Shown here one piece after another: positions 21,854 to 33,784 of a stretch of 64,000 bases of DNA. A model generated the notes under the pieces. The model ran no database searches, had not been told where the DNA came from, and worked only from the letters and a program-made list of their open reading frames with translations. Each line of letters starts with the position of its first letter. The first letter of the stretch is position 1. Source of the DNA: Hydractinia symbiolongicarpus (Eukaryota; Cnidaria; Hydrozoa; Anthoathecata; Hydractiniidae); NCBI RefSeq assembly GCF_029227915.1, contig NC_079880.1:19149501-19213500 (forward strand). The letters run 5' to 3'. Both the position numbers and the translations under genes were made by a program.

Positions 21854-23190
21854 ACCTACCTTTCCTTGCCGACTTTTCCTTACTGATAAGGTGTATGCGA
21901 AACATATGTATAAATTTTCTTCAAGTGTTGATATTTTTAATAGTGTGTGATTTGTCGTAAACCGCAGTTCAAACATGTTATTATAAGTTTTATATTACTG
22001 TCTTTCTAAGAAGAATTATTATATCGGTGTTCATGATCAGCTATTCTATGACGAGTGGTAGTAGCTTTCTTCAAACAACAACAAATTACTTAAACTGGTC
22101 TAAAAACAAACGAATCAAGTCATACATGCATGCAAGTCTCTCGAATCTATATTGCTACAACTGACTGGAAACCTGATATACATCATCAGCTAAGTAGTAC
22201 AAAAAGATCTGGGTTTGATTGCATCCAGTTCAATGATCATTCAAAGACAAAAATAAAAACATTTGAAAACTCATGTATATAACCTTTCTACGAAATTTTT
22301 TCAAACACACTATTTTCTCTGTTAGTGTACAAAATTTTTGATACACTTTTAATAAGTCATTGAATAGGCTATTTGATGTTTTTATGAAAAATCATTTATA
22401 TGTCCACCAACAAAGAAGGATTTATAATTAATAAAATTTCTAGATCACATTAGTGTCTTTAGAAAATTGTTCTGGTAAAAAAGCATGTAGCTACGTAATA
22501 AGATTTTAAACTATTGATATTTTTAAAAGACAACTTAATTAATTTAGAAATATGAACAGATAAACATCGTTAGGAGAGGTATAATGGCTGTTATTGTTTG
22601 CTGATTTTATCCTTTCAGGATTCTCAGTCAAACTTTCTTGTTTACATTTTTTGCTATAATTAGAGGTGTTACGTAGTCAACAGTTATACCGTACTGTTTA
22701 AAACCCATCGTTAAAGGTTCTAAGCCATGCACGGTACTCGCATTAATCGGATGGAATTAGCTATTAGTTAATAAATTACGTTACCAACCATTACATCCTG
22801 TTTAAAAGGGGCTCAGTTAATGCACCGTTATTTCCTTGTGTATTTTACCGTCTTTATCGGCTAAAAGGTTAGTAAGCAGTAAATATTAGATTTCCCGGAA
22901 TAGAAATATGAAATATCCTAAATGTTCTTTAAATGTGCAAAAAAGCAGATACGTATAGAAACGTACAATTGAGGAAGATTTAATTTTTTTTATAGTTACC
23001 TCGTAATTAGTTAACAAATTTCCACAAATAAAAGATGCTATCTTCACCATTGCTACTTTTCTGAAAGACCCATCATGTTGAAAAAAAGTTGATGTTTTGC
23101 TTGACGTATGTATGTATGTATGTATGTATGTATGTATGTATGTATGTATGTTTTCTACCTATTTCATATGAAGAAAGCAGAAACTTAAAA
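21854..23190. repeat. Dispersed duplication X, copy 1
   Basis: About 1.33 kb beginning TTTACCTACCTTTCCTTGCC and nearly identical to 25842-27175, with scattered substitutions and small indels. It contains no convincing coding frame. Copy 1 ends exactly where the second (AAAATAT)n array begins; copy 2 has no array at that point. Confidence 0.85.
23106..23151. repeat. (TATG)n microsatellite
   Basis: About 11 perfect units inside duplication X. The other X copy has about 7 units at 27100-27130, so the array has changed length since duplication. Confidence 0.9.
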
Positions 23191-23192
23191 CT

Positions 23193-23920
23193 TAAAATAT
23201 AAAATATAAAATATAAAATATAAAATATAAAATATAAAATATAAAATATAAAATATAAAATATAAAATATAAAATATAAAATATAAAATATAAAATATAA
23301 AATATAAAATATAAAATATAAAATATAAAATATAAAATATAAAATATAAAATATAAAATATAAAATATAAAATATAAAATATAAAATATAAAATATAAAA
23401 TATAAAATATAAAATATAAAATATAAAATATAAAATATAAAATATAAAATATAAAATATAAAATATAAAATATAAAATATAAAATATAAAATATAAAATA
23501 TAAAATATAAAATATAAAATATAAAATATAAAATATAAAATATAAAATATAAAATATAAAATATAAAATATAAAATATAAAATATAAAATATAAAATATA
23601 AAATATAAAATATAAAATATAAAATATAAAATATAAAATATAAAATATAAAATATAAAATATAAAATATAAAATATAAAATATAAAATATAAAATATAAA
23701 ATATAAAATATAAAATATAAAATATAAAATATAAAATATAAAATATAAAATATAAAATATAAAATATAAAATATAAAATATAAAATATAAAATATAAAAT
23801 ATAAAATATAAAATATAAAATATAAAATATAAAATATAAAATATAAAATATAAAATATAAAATATAAAATATAAAATATAAAATATAAAATATAAAATAT
23901 AAAATATAAAATATAAAATA
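23193..23920. repeat. (AAAATAT)n heptanucleotide array, about 104 copies
   Basis: About 728 bases of the same perfect heptamer as at 17449-18502, again ending at the identical junction with GAGTTTTGCATGC. Long open frames across it are artefacts of the 21-base translation period. Confidence 0.95.
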
Positions 23921-24463
23921 GAGTTTTGCATGCATGTTTTCAGAGCAAGACGAGTATTGGAGAGCTTAATCATAGCATCTCTGTCTTCCCAACTTGCATG
24001 AGTGTCTCCTTTTCATGATCATTTTTCAACTCTAGAATATTCGAAACATTAAGTGCAGGAGAAGGCGGCAGCCAAAACAGGTGACACTTGGAACAATCTA
24101 AACATCTGAAAACAAGGTGTATATCATAATTTTGAAATCATAAACATTTTTAATGACGAACAAATCTCACACAAATACACCTTAGTCACACCTAATACAA
24201 ACGAACTCGATGTGTTTGAAGGATTACAAATCATGTCTTACCATCAGCCCAGTCAATTATCTTTCCAATACAAGATGAAAATGACATCGTCATGTGGACG
24301 TCCCTAAGTCTAACAACGATACATATCTATGCATTTCTTCTTTCCATCTGATCATTTGAGTTTTAGCATAGACTGCTTCATTAAACACAACAATCTCTTT
24401 TAAATTACCTGTTTTTATAATTTTGTTGATAAAAATAGAAACATTGATAATTAACAGATAACC
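23921..24463. repeat. Duplicated segment Y, copy 2 (shorter)
   Basis: Nearly identical to 18503-19052, including the pseudogene 3' part on the minus strand. It stops at CAGATAACCCA and changes to AAAGGACTTTTTTATT. On the minus strand this looks like a 5' truncation of a copy whose 3' end carries the heptamer tail, which is a retroposition-like pattern. Confidence 0.8.
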
Positions 24464-24476
24464 CAAAAGGACTTTT

Positions 24477-25479
24477 TTATTCTGCTGTTCCGCTGTCTAA
24501 TTCCTTTTTTTTCTGCAAATCAGACTTGGCCTCAACTAAATTTACAGATCTAATTAAATGTGAGGACTTTAGTGTGTCATATATGCTATCCCACTTCCAA
24601 TTTATTGATTTAAGTGCTCCTTCTGCATTAATTTTCATATATTTCATGTCATTTTTTGTTGACTGTATTTCAAATGACATGGTGAAAGAGCTGTCCCCTG
24701 TTTTTTTCTTATTTATTGGTGTGTTCATTTTATTAGGTGTTCGCACTCAACAATTCTGTCCTGATGGGCGTCTTTATATCTATTGACTTGTTTGTATTTA
24801 AAGGTGTATTTATGTTTACTGCTTCTGGTGTATTTTGCTTGCACACAATTGGTGTGTTTATAGACATATTTTTATTTAACGGTGTGTTTGTATTGATAGC
24901 TGTATTTGTAATACTGTCTAATGTGTTTGTTATGTCCAAGAAAACTTTTTTTGATGTTTTATATTTTTTATTTCGGCGTCCAGTTGCAGTAGGAAACGTA
25001 TTTTTTCCTCTAGTAGTAAAGAAGAACCATCCTTCACAATTATGATTGTGTGTGTATTTTTTTCTACATTGCTGAATTTGTTCCAAACATCTCTGGAATA
25101 GTCCTTTAAGTACTTCACCCTGATATTGCCATGCATTTTCTTTTTCTAACAAAGGAAACAAGCTCTTTAGCCTTCCTGTTAAAGTGAGATTTCTTCAAGT
25201 TTACACAAGAAGGGAACATAGAAATGAAGGCATTGTATCTGACACCTTCATGGTGGTAACTTACACTCTGGATCTCACGTAAAACCTCTCCTCGCATAAA
25301 GGCGCGTTAAAAATAATTTGCCATGCAACCATGTATTGAATTTCTCTGCCTCCAATTCCCGCTAAATATCCGCCATTTCTATTAAAAATTCTCCCGCGCG
25401 TTTTACATCTGCTGGCATCACGGAAAAGTTCCGACGCAGGCACGGCAATAATGTCAAAACCGTGAATTTTTGCCGACAC
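24477..25479 (-). pseudogene. Uncharacterised gene relic with Thr/Asn/Pro-rich repeats
   Basis: An ATG at 25479 opens MSAKIHGFDIIAVPASELF and runs to GTAAGT at about 25262, a good splice donor. A second coding stretch from about 25170 reads KENAWQYQGEVLKGLFQRC and RKKYTHNHNCEGWFFF, then a spacer with repeated INTP/NTPLN units (about 24900-24740). After a frameshift near 24745 it continues TPNKMNTPINKKKTGDSSF and ends STKNDMKYMKINAEGALKS with a TGA-type end near 24477. The INTPLN spacer is a recent in-frame expansion. No domain is recognised. It lies between duplication Y copy 2 and duplication X copy 2. Confidence 0.4.
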
Positions 25480-25841
25480 ATTCTATTTCTGACAAATATT
25501 CTTGTGAAAGTGACGGAAAAGCATGATCGCACTATGCGCGTAGGACTTACGACATATTTTGTTGACGTAATTCATCCACAAAATGATTACGAACGGTAAA
25601 AAAGCCGTTCAAAGATTGTCGTATTTATATTTTTCGAGATATTCGCGAAAAGAGGATTGTTCAAAAACCTTCAAATCGAGGCTGTGACGTCATAATATTT
25701 AATTTACAATTAAAACACCTTTTTTCAGGAAGCCCTAAAGTCATGTTAACTATTGGACATTCATCTGTTATTGTGACTAGTACCCTTAAAGTGCGCCGAT
25801 GAATTTAACAAATCCCAGACGTTCCGTAAGTTGCCCGAGTT
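25480..25841. other. No gene seen; possible promoter of the relic
   Basis: GC-richer sequence upstream of the minus-strand relic, with one GTGACGTCAT site (CRE-like) near 25682. No coding signal. Confidence 0.3.
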
Positions 25842-27175
25842 TACCTACTTTTCCTTGCCGACTTTTCCTTACTGATAAGGTGTATAAGGTGTATATGTAA
25901 AAATGTTCTTCAAGTGTTGATATTTTTAATGGTGTGTGATTTGTCGTAAACCACAGTTCAAACATGTTATTATAAGTTTTATATTACTGTCTTTCTAAGA
26001 AGAATTATTATATCGGTGTTCATGATCAGCTATTCTATGACGAGTGGTATTAGCTTTCTTCAAACAACAACAAATTATTTAAACTGGTCTAAAAACAAAC
26101 GAATCAAGTCATACATGCATGCAAGTCTCTCGAATCTATATTGCTACAACTGACTGGAAACCTGATATACATCATCAGCTAAGTAGTACAAAAAGATCTG
26201 GGTTTAAAGATCTGGGTTTGATTGCATCCAGTTCAATGATCATTCAAAGACAAAAATAAAAACATTTGAAAACTCATGTATATAACCTTTCTACGAAATT
26301 TTTTCAAACACACTATTTTCTCTGTTAGTGTACAAAATTTTTGATACACTTTTAATAAGTCATTGAATAGGCTATTTGATGTTTTTATGAAAAATCATTT
26401 ATATGTCCACCAACAAAGAAGGATTTATAATTAATAAAATTTCTAGATCACATTAGTGTCTTTAGAAAATTGTTCTGATAAAAAAGCATGTAGCTACATA
26501 ATAAGATTTTAAACTATTGATATTTTTAAAAGACAACTTAATTAATTTAGAAATATGAACAGATAAACATCGTTAGGAGAGGTATAATGGCTGTTATTGT
26601 TTGCTGATTTTATCCAGGATTCTCAGCCGAACTTTCTTGTTTACATTTTTTGCTATAATTAGAGGTGTTACGTAGTCAACAGTTATACCGGACTGTTTAA
26701 AACCCATCGTTAAAGGTTCTAAGCTATGCACGGTACTCGCATTAATCGGATGGAATTATCTATTAGTTAATAAATTACGTTACCAACCATTACATCCTGT
26801 TTAAAAGGGGCTCAGTTAATGCACCGTTATTTCCTTGTGTATTTTACCGTCTTTACCGGCTAAAAGGTTAGTAAGCAATAAATATTAGATTTCCCGGAAT
26901 AGAAATATGAAATATTTTAAATGTTCTTTAAATGTGCAAAAAGCAGATACGTATAGAAACGTACAATTGAGGAAGATTTAATTTTTTTTTATAGTTACCT
27001 CGTAATTAACAAATTTCCACAAATAAAAGATGCTATCTTCACCATTGCTACTTTTCTGAAAGACCCATCATGTTGAAAAAAAGTTGATGTTTTGCTTGAT
27101 GTATGTATGTATGTATGTATGTATGTATGTTTTCTACGTATTTCATATGAAGAAAGCAGAAACTTAAAACTTTGA
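25842..27175. repeat. Dispersed duplication X, copy 2
   Basis: Second copy of the 21854-23190 segment in the same orientation about 4 kb away. It has a local 16-bp tandem duplication (AAAGATCTGGGTTT) near 26190 and a shorter TATG tract at 27100-27130. Beyond 27175 the two loci differ. Confidence 0.85.
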
Positions 27176-27312
27176 TTTCGTTAGGTGTCGAAAATTTGTA
27201 CAATAATTTGTGCTGGTAAAATAGAATTATGGTGTAAGTTTAAAATTCCTATCCTAAGTCTTACACAAGTTATATTTAACCGGTCATAGGGATTTCATAC
27301 AAATTTAAGCGG

Positions 27313-27354
27313 TAGTTTCAAGTAATAGCCAACCCTTTTTTTTACTTGAAACTA
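27313..27354. repeat. 13-bp inverted repeat (hairpin)
   Basis: TAGTTTCAAGTAA at 27313-27325 pairs perfectly with TTACTTGAAACTA at 27342-27354 around a 16-base loop. The preceding bases (GGGATTTCATA) resemble the interior of the piggyBac MITE near 53935, so this may be a MITE relic. Confidence 0.5.
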
Positions 27355-27359
27355 TGGTA

Positions 27360-28145
27360 CCAAAGAAGAATTTTTTGAAGATTGGCAAAACTTATGCAAT
27401 ATCCCCAGCCATACATTTCAATGAATAGAAGAGCACGTGATAAACATTAATTCTCATTAAGAAGAGGGATATACCTACGATTTTTTTATTGTTTTGTTTT
27501 GCCCCTAATTTATTGATTTACAAAAGCAATTTAGCAAACTCCGCCTTCCTAGCCGGAATGAGTAATCAAAGAAATTGTTAAATATGGCGACTGGAAAACA
27601 ACAAAGAAACTAAATAAATTAAAGTACCACCATTTCCAGTTTTAGTAACTTTTAGATCTTCCAGTTTTCAGAAAAGTCGTAACTCCTCCAAGACTTTAAA
27701 CAAATCAAAAAAAGTGTATGTTGATTTTTTGCGACAAGGCTGATTACGTGCCTTTAAAACCGGCTAACAGTTTCTTAGCCAATGATGATAGAGTGGTACG
27801 AACTTTGTAACATGTTTAGTTTAGCACTATTTTTTTCTTTCTTTTCCTCTCACATCCCTAACATTTCCACCTCTAGTAAACCCTCTTTTTTGATATGAGT
27901 TGTAAAATAATCTTTTTTCCGTCTAAATTTTGAGAATCTCAATAATTTCCTTGGTATACTTCGCGTAGCAAACGTCCTTTACAATTTTGATTTGCTCCGA
28001 AAAAAAATTGAAGTTGACAAAAGTGTTAAGAAAGGGCGGGGGGAAAGCGCACGCCCAGTATATTTAGGGTTAGAAAAAGATAAAGAACAAAACATTTGTA
28101 AATGTCAGCATAATTAGCCAATACGCAATACATCAATGCCAGAAA
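27360..28145. other. No gene seen
   Basis: AT-rich sequence downstream of the secreted-peptide gene. It should hold that gene's 3' UTR, but no AATAAA is evident close to the stop. Confidence 0.4.
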
Positions 28146-28775
28146 TTAGTTATCACATGAGTACGACCAAAGTCCTCTCTTACATTTTCTTCCACCAGCG
28201 CAATTGCGATCAGTGCAGCAGGATGACAGATAGCCACGACAACCATTGCAATTCCTTGTGCTAGGACTACAATCCTTTGAGACAGTGGTGAAATCTTCAG
28301 CTCGATTACCTATGGGTACAATTTATAAATAGAAAAAAGAAGCAAATACGCCACCTTCATTATTTCTCGTAAAGTTTTTAGAAGTTTAGGTAAGCAACAT
28401 AGACTTGTAACTTACTTGACTGTGCGTCAGCGTAGCCATTTCTGTATCCTTCCTGATACATACGAGAGTCGGCATCTAAAGGTATTATTACAACAATCTA
28501 GAGCAAAATTATAAGGATCGGTAGCTTAGTCGGTAGGGTGGCCGATGCATGTCAAATAGTTCGATCCCTTGTTAATGCCGCTTTGTATATTGGGTAAAAA
28601 CGTCAAGGTTTCTGAGAGCTTTAAACACTGTAAAACATTTGGTGACTACTACTACTATGCAACGAAAGATCATTGATTTTTCCCCACTGAAAAAGTGCAT
28701 ACCTCTTTCTTCTGGGTAAGTGTTAAAAGCGGCGACGGTCGCAACAACCGCAAGCATCACTACAACAAACTTCAT
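28146..28775 (-). CDS. Secreted eight-cysteine peptide, three coding exons
   Basis: Coding exons are 28775-28703, 28475-28416 and 28309-28146. All junctions are GT/AG, both introns are phase 1 and all phases fit, giving a 98-residue precursor. Residues 1-16 are a clear signal peptide (MKFVVVMLAVVATVAA). Residues 17-57 form an acidic, cysteine-free propeptide-like region. The last 41 residues hold eight cysteines with spacing C-x6-C-x2-C-x6-C-C-x4-C-x5-C-x8-C, including a vicinal CC as in knottin-type folds. A non-coding 5' exon ends at 28854 and is spliced to an acceptor just before the ATG; a TATA box lies upstream. Small disulfide-rich secreted peptides serve defence, signalling, protease inhibition or venom roles in cnidarians. 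Nothing here decides between these, and the exact family is not recognised. Confidence 0.8.
28515..28585 (+). repeat. tRNA-derived SINE-like sequence in an intron
   Basis: It shows a perfect Pol III A box (TAGCTTAGTCGG, 28522-28533) and B box (AGTTCGATCC, 28558-28567) about 25 bases apart. A cloverleaf cannot be closed. It lies antisense in the first coding intron of the secreted-peptide gene. A tRNA-derived SINE head or a tRNA pseudogene is likely. Confidence 0.5.
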
Positions 28776-28853
28776 CTAAAAGAAAAAAAAATTAATACCA
28801 AAGATATATAAACATGGTTTGATAAGTTCTAACCTGTTAAATGTTAAGTTTAC

Positions 28854-28936
28854 CTTGGCGTAAGCTTTTACTACAGGAATCTTTGACAAATTCTGTTGCT
28901 TTCTGGCCAACGTTTTCTACTCCGCCTGCATTTATA
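28854..28936 (-). promoter_or_regulatory. TATA box and 5' UTR exon of the secreted-peptide gene
   Basis: TATAAA reads on the minus strand at 28936-28931. A purine-rich leader follows and ends CGCCAAG at 28854, directly before a GTAAAC donor. The intron's acceptor (T-rich tract, TTTTAG) abuts the ATG at 28775. This supports a spliced leader exon of roughly 50 bases. Confidence 0.55.
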
Positions 28937-29127
28937 CTGTGAAAAGTTAATGAAGCTGAAAGCAACTGCAAAAAGGTATAACTGGCTATTGCAAAAAACA
29001 ATTAGGATAATTTGTTAGTAACTTTCTTTCTGATTTTATCAAAGTATAATTCTATTCCATATGAAATTGGATTAGCAGTGTTGCCACAACACCTCACCGA
29101 GCTATTTAAAGCTTAATGAACTTAACA

Positions 29128-29640
29128 TGAGCTATAATAAAGCCGTTGTCGGTCTGTCTGTCTGTCTGTAAATGTAATTAGTCAATGTAAATAATACATT
29201 GACTAATGTCGTGATAAGATACGCACCGATCCTACTAACACAAAAGTCTGAGGACCGGTGGAGTAGCAGCCGGCGATTTTCGTGGATTTTACTAACTGGT
29301 AAAAAATTAAAGACAGAAGTTGATCCACCGAATTGTTTAATGGATTTTTACTGATAAAAACTTTAAAAAAGAAGAAGTGTAAATTGCAGTTTTGTCTATA
29401 AAGAATGAAAGATTTCAAAAAAGCACCTATGACGGAGATCGTTATTTTTAAAAACTCTTAAAATTATATTGTGACTATTGTATGCATGTCTCTTAAATCA
29501 GATTTTATGGGGAATACTTTTTTTTTGCTGATTTCCTTCTTTCATCAATTGACCTATTTCCTTTACGGAAATTATTTTTCTCACAACCTTGTACATCTCA
29601 AGTCCTTTAAATTCCGGGGGTAATCCTTAATAATATATCG
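29128..29640 (+). mobile_element. Helitron/HINE-like unit, degenerate
   Basis: It starts TGAGCTATAATAAAGCCG with GTCGGTCTGTCTGTCTGTC, matching the shared 5' module. A related start (ATCGTATTTGC with GTGTGTCCG) recurs near 29636, suggesting another head-to-tail unit. A terminal hairpin is not clear, so the 3' boundary is a guess. Confidence 0.4.
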
Positions 29641-31118
29641 TATTTGCTATTTTGTGTGTCCGTAGTACAACTTCTTACTAGAGGACGTAAAAACACAATA
29701 CGACTAATTAACCTATTGGACCGGGGGTACCTTTTACCAATTTTTTTACTAACTAAAGGCTACTTTCTAGGGGGTAAAATTTGGTGAATTTTCATAATTT
29801 TTATTTGCTTTAGTACAAGCAAAATATTTTTGGTGTGATTTCATGTCTGTCGCTGTGATGTATTATCGCTTAAGAGGTGGACAGGGGAAAAACGGTCCAG
29901 AAAGTTTTCTTTTCTTGTTTATGATTAATAGTCATATTTTATGTGTTGAAATCAAGTAATTTTACACAGTTAAATAGTTTTAAAAGGCTTTTTCTTATTC
30001 TAAATATATGCTCAACAGTTTGCCTTATTTTCGTGATTGATATATAATGACATTACTCTAGGCTAAATAATGCCGTCCAAAATTTTTATCCCTCACTTCC
30101 CAAGAAAGTTTTCCATTCTTTACTATGACCTAGTTTATCGATTGCCAGACGCCAGCTTATCACGTCAAGATGACCCTATAATTAAAATCTGGTTGATTCC
30201 AATTATAGGGTTGATCTGTTTTTTTATCTTTTTTTATTCGATCTGTCGTAGACATAAATTAACAAAACTTCAACTTGTAATCTGATCCCCGATTACGGTT
30301 TTGTTTTTAAATAACTTTTAAATAATTCTACTGCAACTTAGGTATCAACGACAGAAAGAATCGTATGGAGTGGGAAACATGTTAAAAACGGTAATTTTGA
30401 CAGGGCTTTCAACGTATTTCCTCCTATAATTTGGCTCCACATTTCTGTGATTTTAAATTAAGTACTGCTATTGGCGCAAGTTGTAGTAGTCTGGGAAGTA
30501 GCTTCAGACGTAAATGTGGGAATGGTCTAAATTGCTTGTCGACCCTGCTAGCCATTTCACGGTCAGTTGAAGACGCCCAATGAATTACATTAAAAACTAG
30601 AATTTTCGGCAGAAATAGTTCCGGGGAAAAACCTTGATGGAAAAACTTGCTGACACAATTTTTTTTTTTAGCGGAAAAATTTTCTGACAGGATTTATAAA
30701 GTCAAAAAATGTACGGGCAAGTCTTTTGATGGAATTTTAACCAAATTTCAAAAAAGTAATGATTACGGAAAATGCAACACAAAAAAGGCTAGAAGCATTT
30801 ATAATATAGATATATTCCGTCAAGATCTAGAAAAGGGTGTTTAGGATCCAACTTTATAAATAGAGCCTAAGACAAATGTGAAAGTAACGAAAATAAAAAT
30901 TCAAAAACTACAGTTTTTATTGATTTTTTGAATACGCTATATATAATTTCTATGCACTGAGTCTTTTCTTAAAAATTAGAAAAAACAAATATTTTCGGAC
31001 AAAAAAACTTTCGGCAGATTCAAATTTCAGACGGAAAAATCTTCGGACATAAAAAATTCGGAAAGATTTCTGAAAAATCTTCGTTTCTAATGCAAAACCA
31101 GTACACTTAAATTGGAAC
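29641..31118. other. No gene supported
   Basis: A 71-codon frame at 30070-30285 has a hydrophobic stretch (IWLIPIIGLICFFIFFYSI) but no other support. A cysteine-bearing short frame near 30465-30585 is also unsupported. Confidence 0.35.
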
Positions 31119-31193
31119 AAATAGCGGGACTTCAAACCTGCAACCGCGCGTTTTTAAGACGAAAACACTACCACTATACCACCTCCGTTCGAT
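31119..31193 (-). repeat. tRNA-like sequence (pseudo-tRNA or SINE head)
   Basis: On the minus strand GGTGGTATAGTGGTAG is A-box-like, GTTTT/AAAAC can form an anticodon-type stem with a 7-base loop, and GGTTTGAAGTCC is a B box with one extra base. The loop lacks U33 and the T arm does not pair well, so it is not a functional tRNA. Confidence 0.4.
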
Positions 31194-31720
31194 TTCCATA
31201 ATTATATTTGTAGTTATGTTTCGTGCTCTATGCCAGAGAAATGTTGTTTTGATCAGGTATAATTAGTTTTTCCTAATTGGCTTGTTTATCCAATATTGCA
31301 GTTGTATTTTATATGCAAAAAGGATTGTAAACCAGATACAAACACACAAGTAGGGGCGGATCCAGACTTTTTCAAGACTTAGTCAAAATAATTTGAATTA
31401 GTCTTGAATTTAGCAGCTGGGGTCCTGGGGGGTGCTGTAAGCGGGTACAAAAATCGCCGAAAATTGTCTTCCGATTTATCTAGTTATTAATAAAATTGAC
31501 AAAAAGAAACGCTAAGCTATAAGAAAATCTCCTAAGAACATTTTTTATAAAAATCAACTCTCCATCTTACACATCTTATTTTAGATAGATAAAAGCACTA
31601 AAATTAACAGGGATTAACTACAATAAAGTGAGACAATTGTGAATATATTTCATTATTTATAAACTCTTGCTGTTTCTGCCAATATCAGGCTTCATCAGCA
31701 TGACTAGGTGAATCAAATGA

Positions 31721-33158
31721 TCACACCGGCCATGGACAGCAAAATGAAACACAATCATAACAAAAACAATAAGAATATGGAAAGATCAGGATAATGAAGA
31801 TGAAATGTACATACATGTGATATGATACATACACACCCCAACCCATGTATTTGTTCAGATATATTTGTTTATTCAAAGGGCTAAACTCATGTTTCGTTTG
31901 AACTTTAAAAGAAGAATGAAGAAGGGCAATTTTCTGCTTTTTGCATGCTGAAATAGGAAAATGCAACTTTCGCTTAAGAAAGTTGCAACCTGGAACAAGG
32001 GGAACGTAATGATTTGGCTTGAAGTCTACACCAGACTTAACGATACCTTCATAACAAAATAAAGTTTTTAACTGATCTTCATCAGGTAAAATAGATGGGC
32101 GTGGCAATATACACTGTGTAAAGAGAGTTCGAAACCGTAACAAGCCGAACTGTGGGTAAAACGTATTAATTTTTCTCTTTATTACTGTTGACAAGGCAAG
32201 TATTGATAGAAAAGGAGACCATGTCTTGGGGGTACAGTTGTTGATTGCTTCTGCTTTAACTGCCTCATATCACAAACAATATGGAAAAGGGAAAATCTGA
32301 ATAAACTTTTTTCACATATAAAAATATTTGCCTTTTGGTTTTTAAAAGCAAATTAAATACAAGGATGATTGGAATAAAAGGAAGGATGCAAGAAAAGTTC
32401 TGTGGATGTCATGATTATCAAAACATCAACAAGAGAATTATCACCTACCAATACCAACTATGCTGAGCTGTATAGACAGTCTCATGATGGATTGGATCTA
32501 AATATAATATATTTTGGCATGACTTTCACTCAACAAACTTTGTTTCCTAATAGCCATTCGAAGAGTTTTTTTCATCACCAACCTTAGCTACTTATCCAGT
32601 TCTTGCTTCTAATAACAACACAAATATTAATTGAGAAAGAACTCCTCCACAATGCTGAAAATTCTGTTCAAAGCTCATGTTACAAAAACAATTAGCCAGC
32701 TAGCTAGCTATAGCTAATGAAGTATTTGTTTTCAATAGTCTGTTGTAAAAAGCTCTCCCTCAACTAGCTTTTCGTAGCGAATATACTGAAAACCTTTAAA
32801 TAAATGCAAGCTGTGTTGGAGAGTAAAAGACATACTTCTCACTTTAAATCAATAATTCCTTTATCTTCACACCTCGCCTCAGATGGAATGTATATATCTG
32901 CACCTGAATTCCGATGAAAATTTTTACCAACCAAGGGATAAATATGCCCAGATAACAAAAATGTTCGAGAATAAACACTTTCTGAAAGTTCTTTTTGCAT
33001 TTTACGAAGAGATTCAACATTATCACACTTTAAATCAGTAAGCACCCGCGTCAACATGTCCGCAGCAGCCGAAAGGCCTGAGTCTTTGACCAAACCTGAC
33101 GGATGGGAGTTAAAACTATAGCCTAACAGGTTATAAGTAACCACGCAGTACGGAACCT
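31721..33158 (-). pseudogene. Two-exon gene fragment, uncharacterised family
   Basis: On the minus strand an exon begins after TTTAG near 33159. It reads VPYCVVTYNLLGYSFNSHP, then LTDLKCDNVESLRKMQKELS and SGADIYIPSEARCEDK, and ends at an AA/GTGAGA donor near 32844. A second coding stretch from about 32263 reads AVKAEAINNCTPKTWSPFL, SILALSTVIKRKINTFYP and LRFRTLFTQCILPRP, with SGVDFKPNHYVPLVPG near its end; it stops at 31721. The TWSPFLSILALSxVIxRxIxxxYP block resembles a segment of vertnin-like and transposon-linked proteins, but that is tentative. The text stays coding-like in one frame within each exon. The start and later exons are missing, so it may be an active gene's internal part or a relic. 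Confidence 0.4.
32200..32840. other. Intron-like interval and AGCTAGCT tract
   Basis: Non-coding sequence between the two exons above. A short (AGCT)n tract lies at 32696-32712. Confidence 0.35.
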
Positions 33159-33235
33159 AAATTTTCTACGCTGGCTGCAGGCCACATATTGTTGGACTAC
33201 GCATGGAGCTTGAAAATTACGTCACGATTTTGACG

Positions 33236-33420
33236 TCACATGCCCTTTAGGTGAGATGGGGAGGGTTGCGGGCCATAGCTATTTGATTTTTGACTGACTG
33301 AGTGACTGACAACATCGCCATAGGGGAAATGGAGAGGGCTGTGAACCATGGCTTTTCGCCGTAAACAATCTGATTTTTTAACGCCCTCCGTCTGCATCAC
33401 CTGGATCGTCGACATCATTC
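33236..33420. repeat. Local imperfect duplication
   Basis: Two imperfect copies of a roughly 75-bp unit (GAGATGGGGAGGGTTGCGGGCCATAGCT and, about 70 bases later, GAAATGGAGAGGGCTGTGAACCATGGCT) lie side by side with a GACTGACTGA tract between them. Only short parts match. Confidence 0.4.
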
Positions 33421-33784
33421 ACTTGACTAACATTTTTCGTCAAATTTACACTTAGTCACGCGACTTATCTGACTAACCCTGGATCCGCGCCTGACAAGAG
33501 TAAGGAACTTTACCGAGCGTTACAACGATGTTGTTGCCAAAAGGATAAAAAAAAATAGTTTTAATGCGTCAGTAACTGCTTATCAGCAGGGTTTACAAGT
33601 ATAAACCCAGACCTACAATGCACCTTTCCCGAATTTATATTTTGTAAAATATTGCGTGCATGAAAACGAGGCAAAGAGAGATATTTTGCTTAAAAACTGA
33701 AAACTAAAACTGAAGAAAAAACGTGGGGAAAAACATGGAGGGAATGCCACCGTTCACGATAAAAGAAATTGAAATGCATCGATA

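Noticed and set aside
30070-30285. Small membrane protein
   Set aside because: Only one hydrophobic run in AT-rich sequence; no promoter, poly-A or homology support.
31119-31193. Functional tRNA gene on the minus strand
   Set aside because: The anticodon loop lacks U33, the T arm has an extra base and does not pair. Kept only as a tRNA-like repeat.
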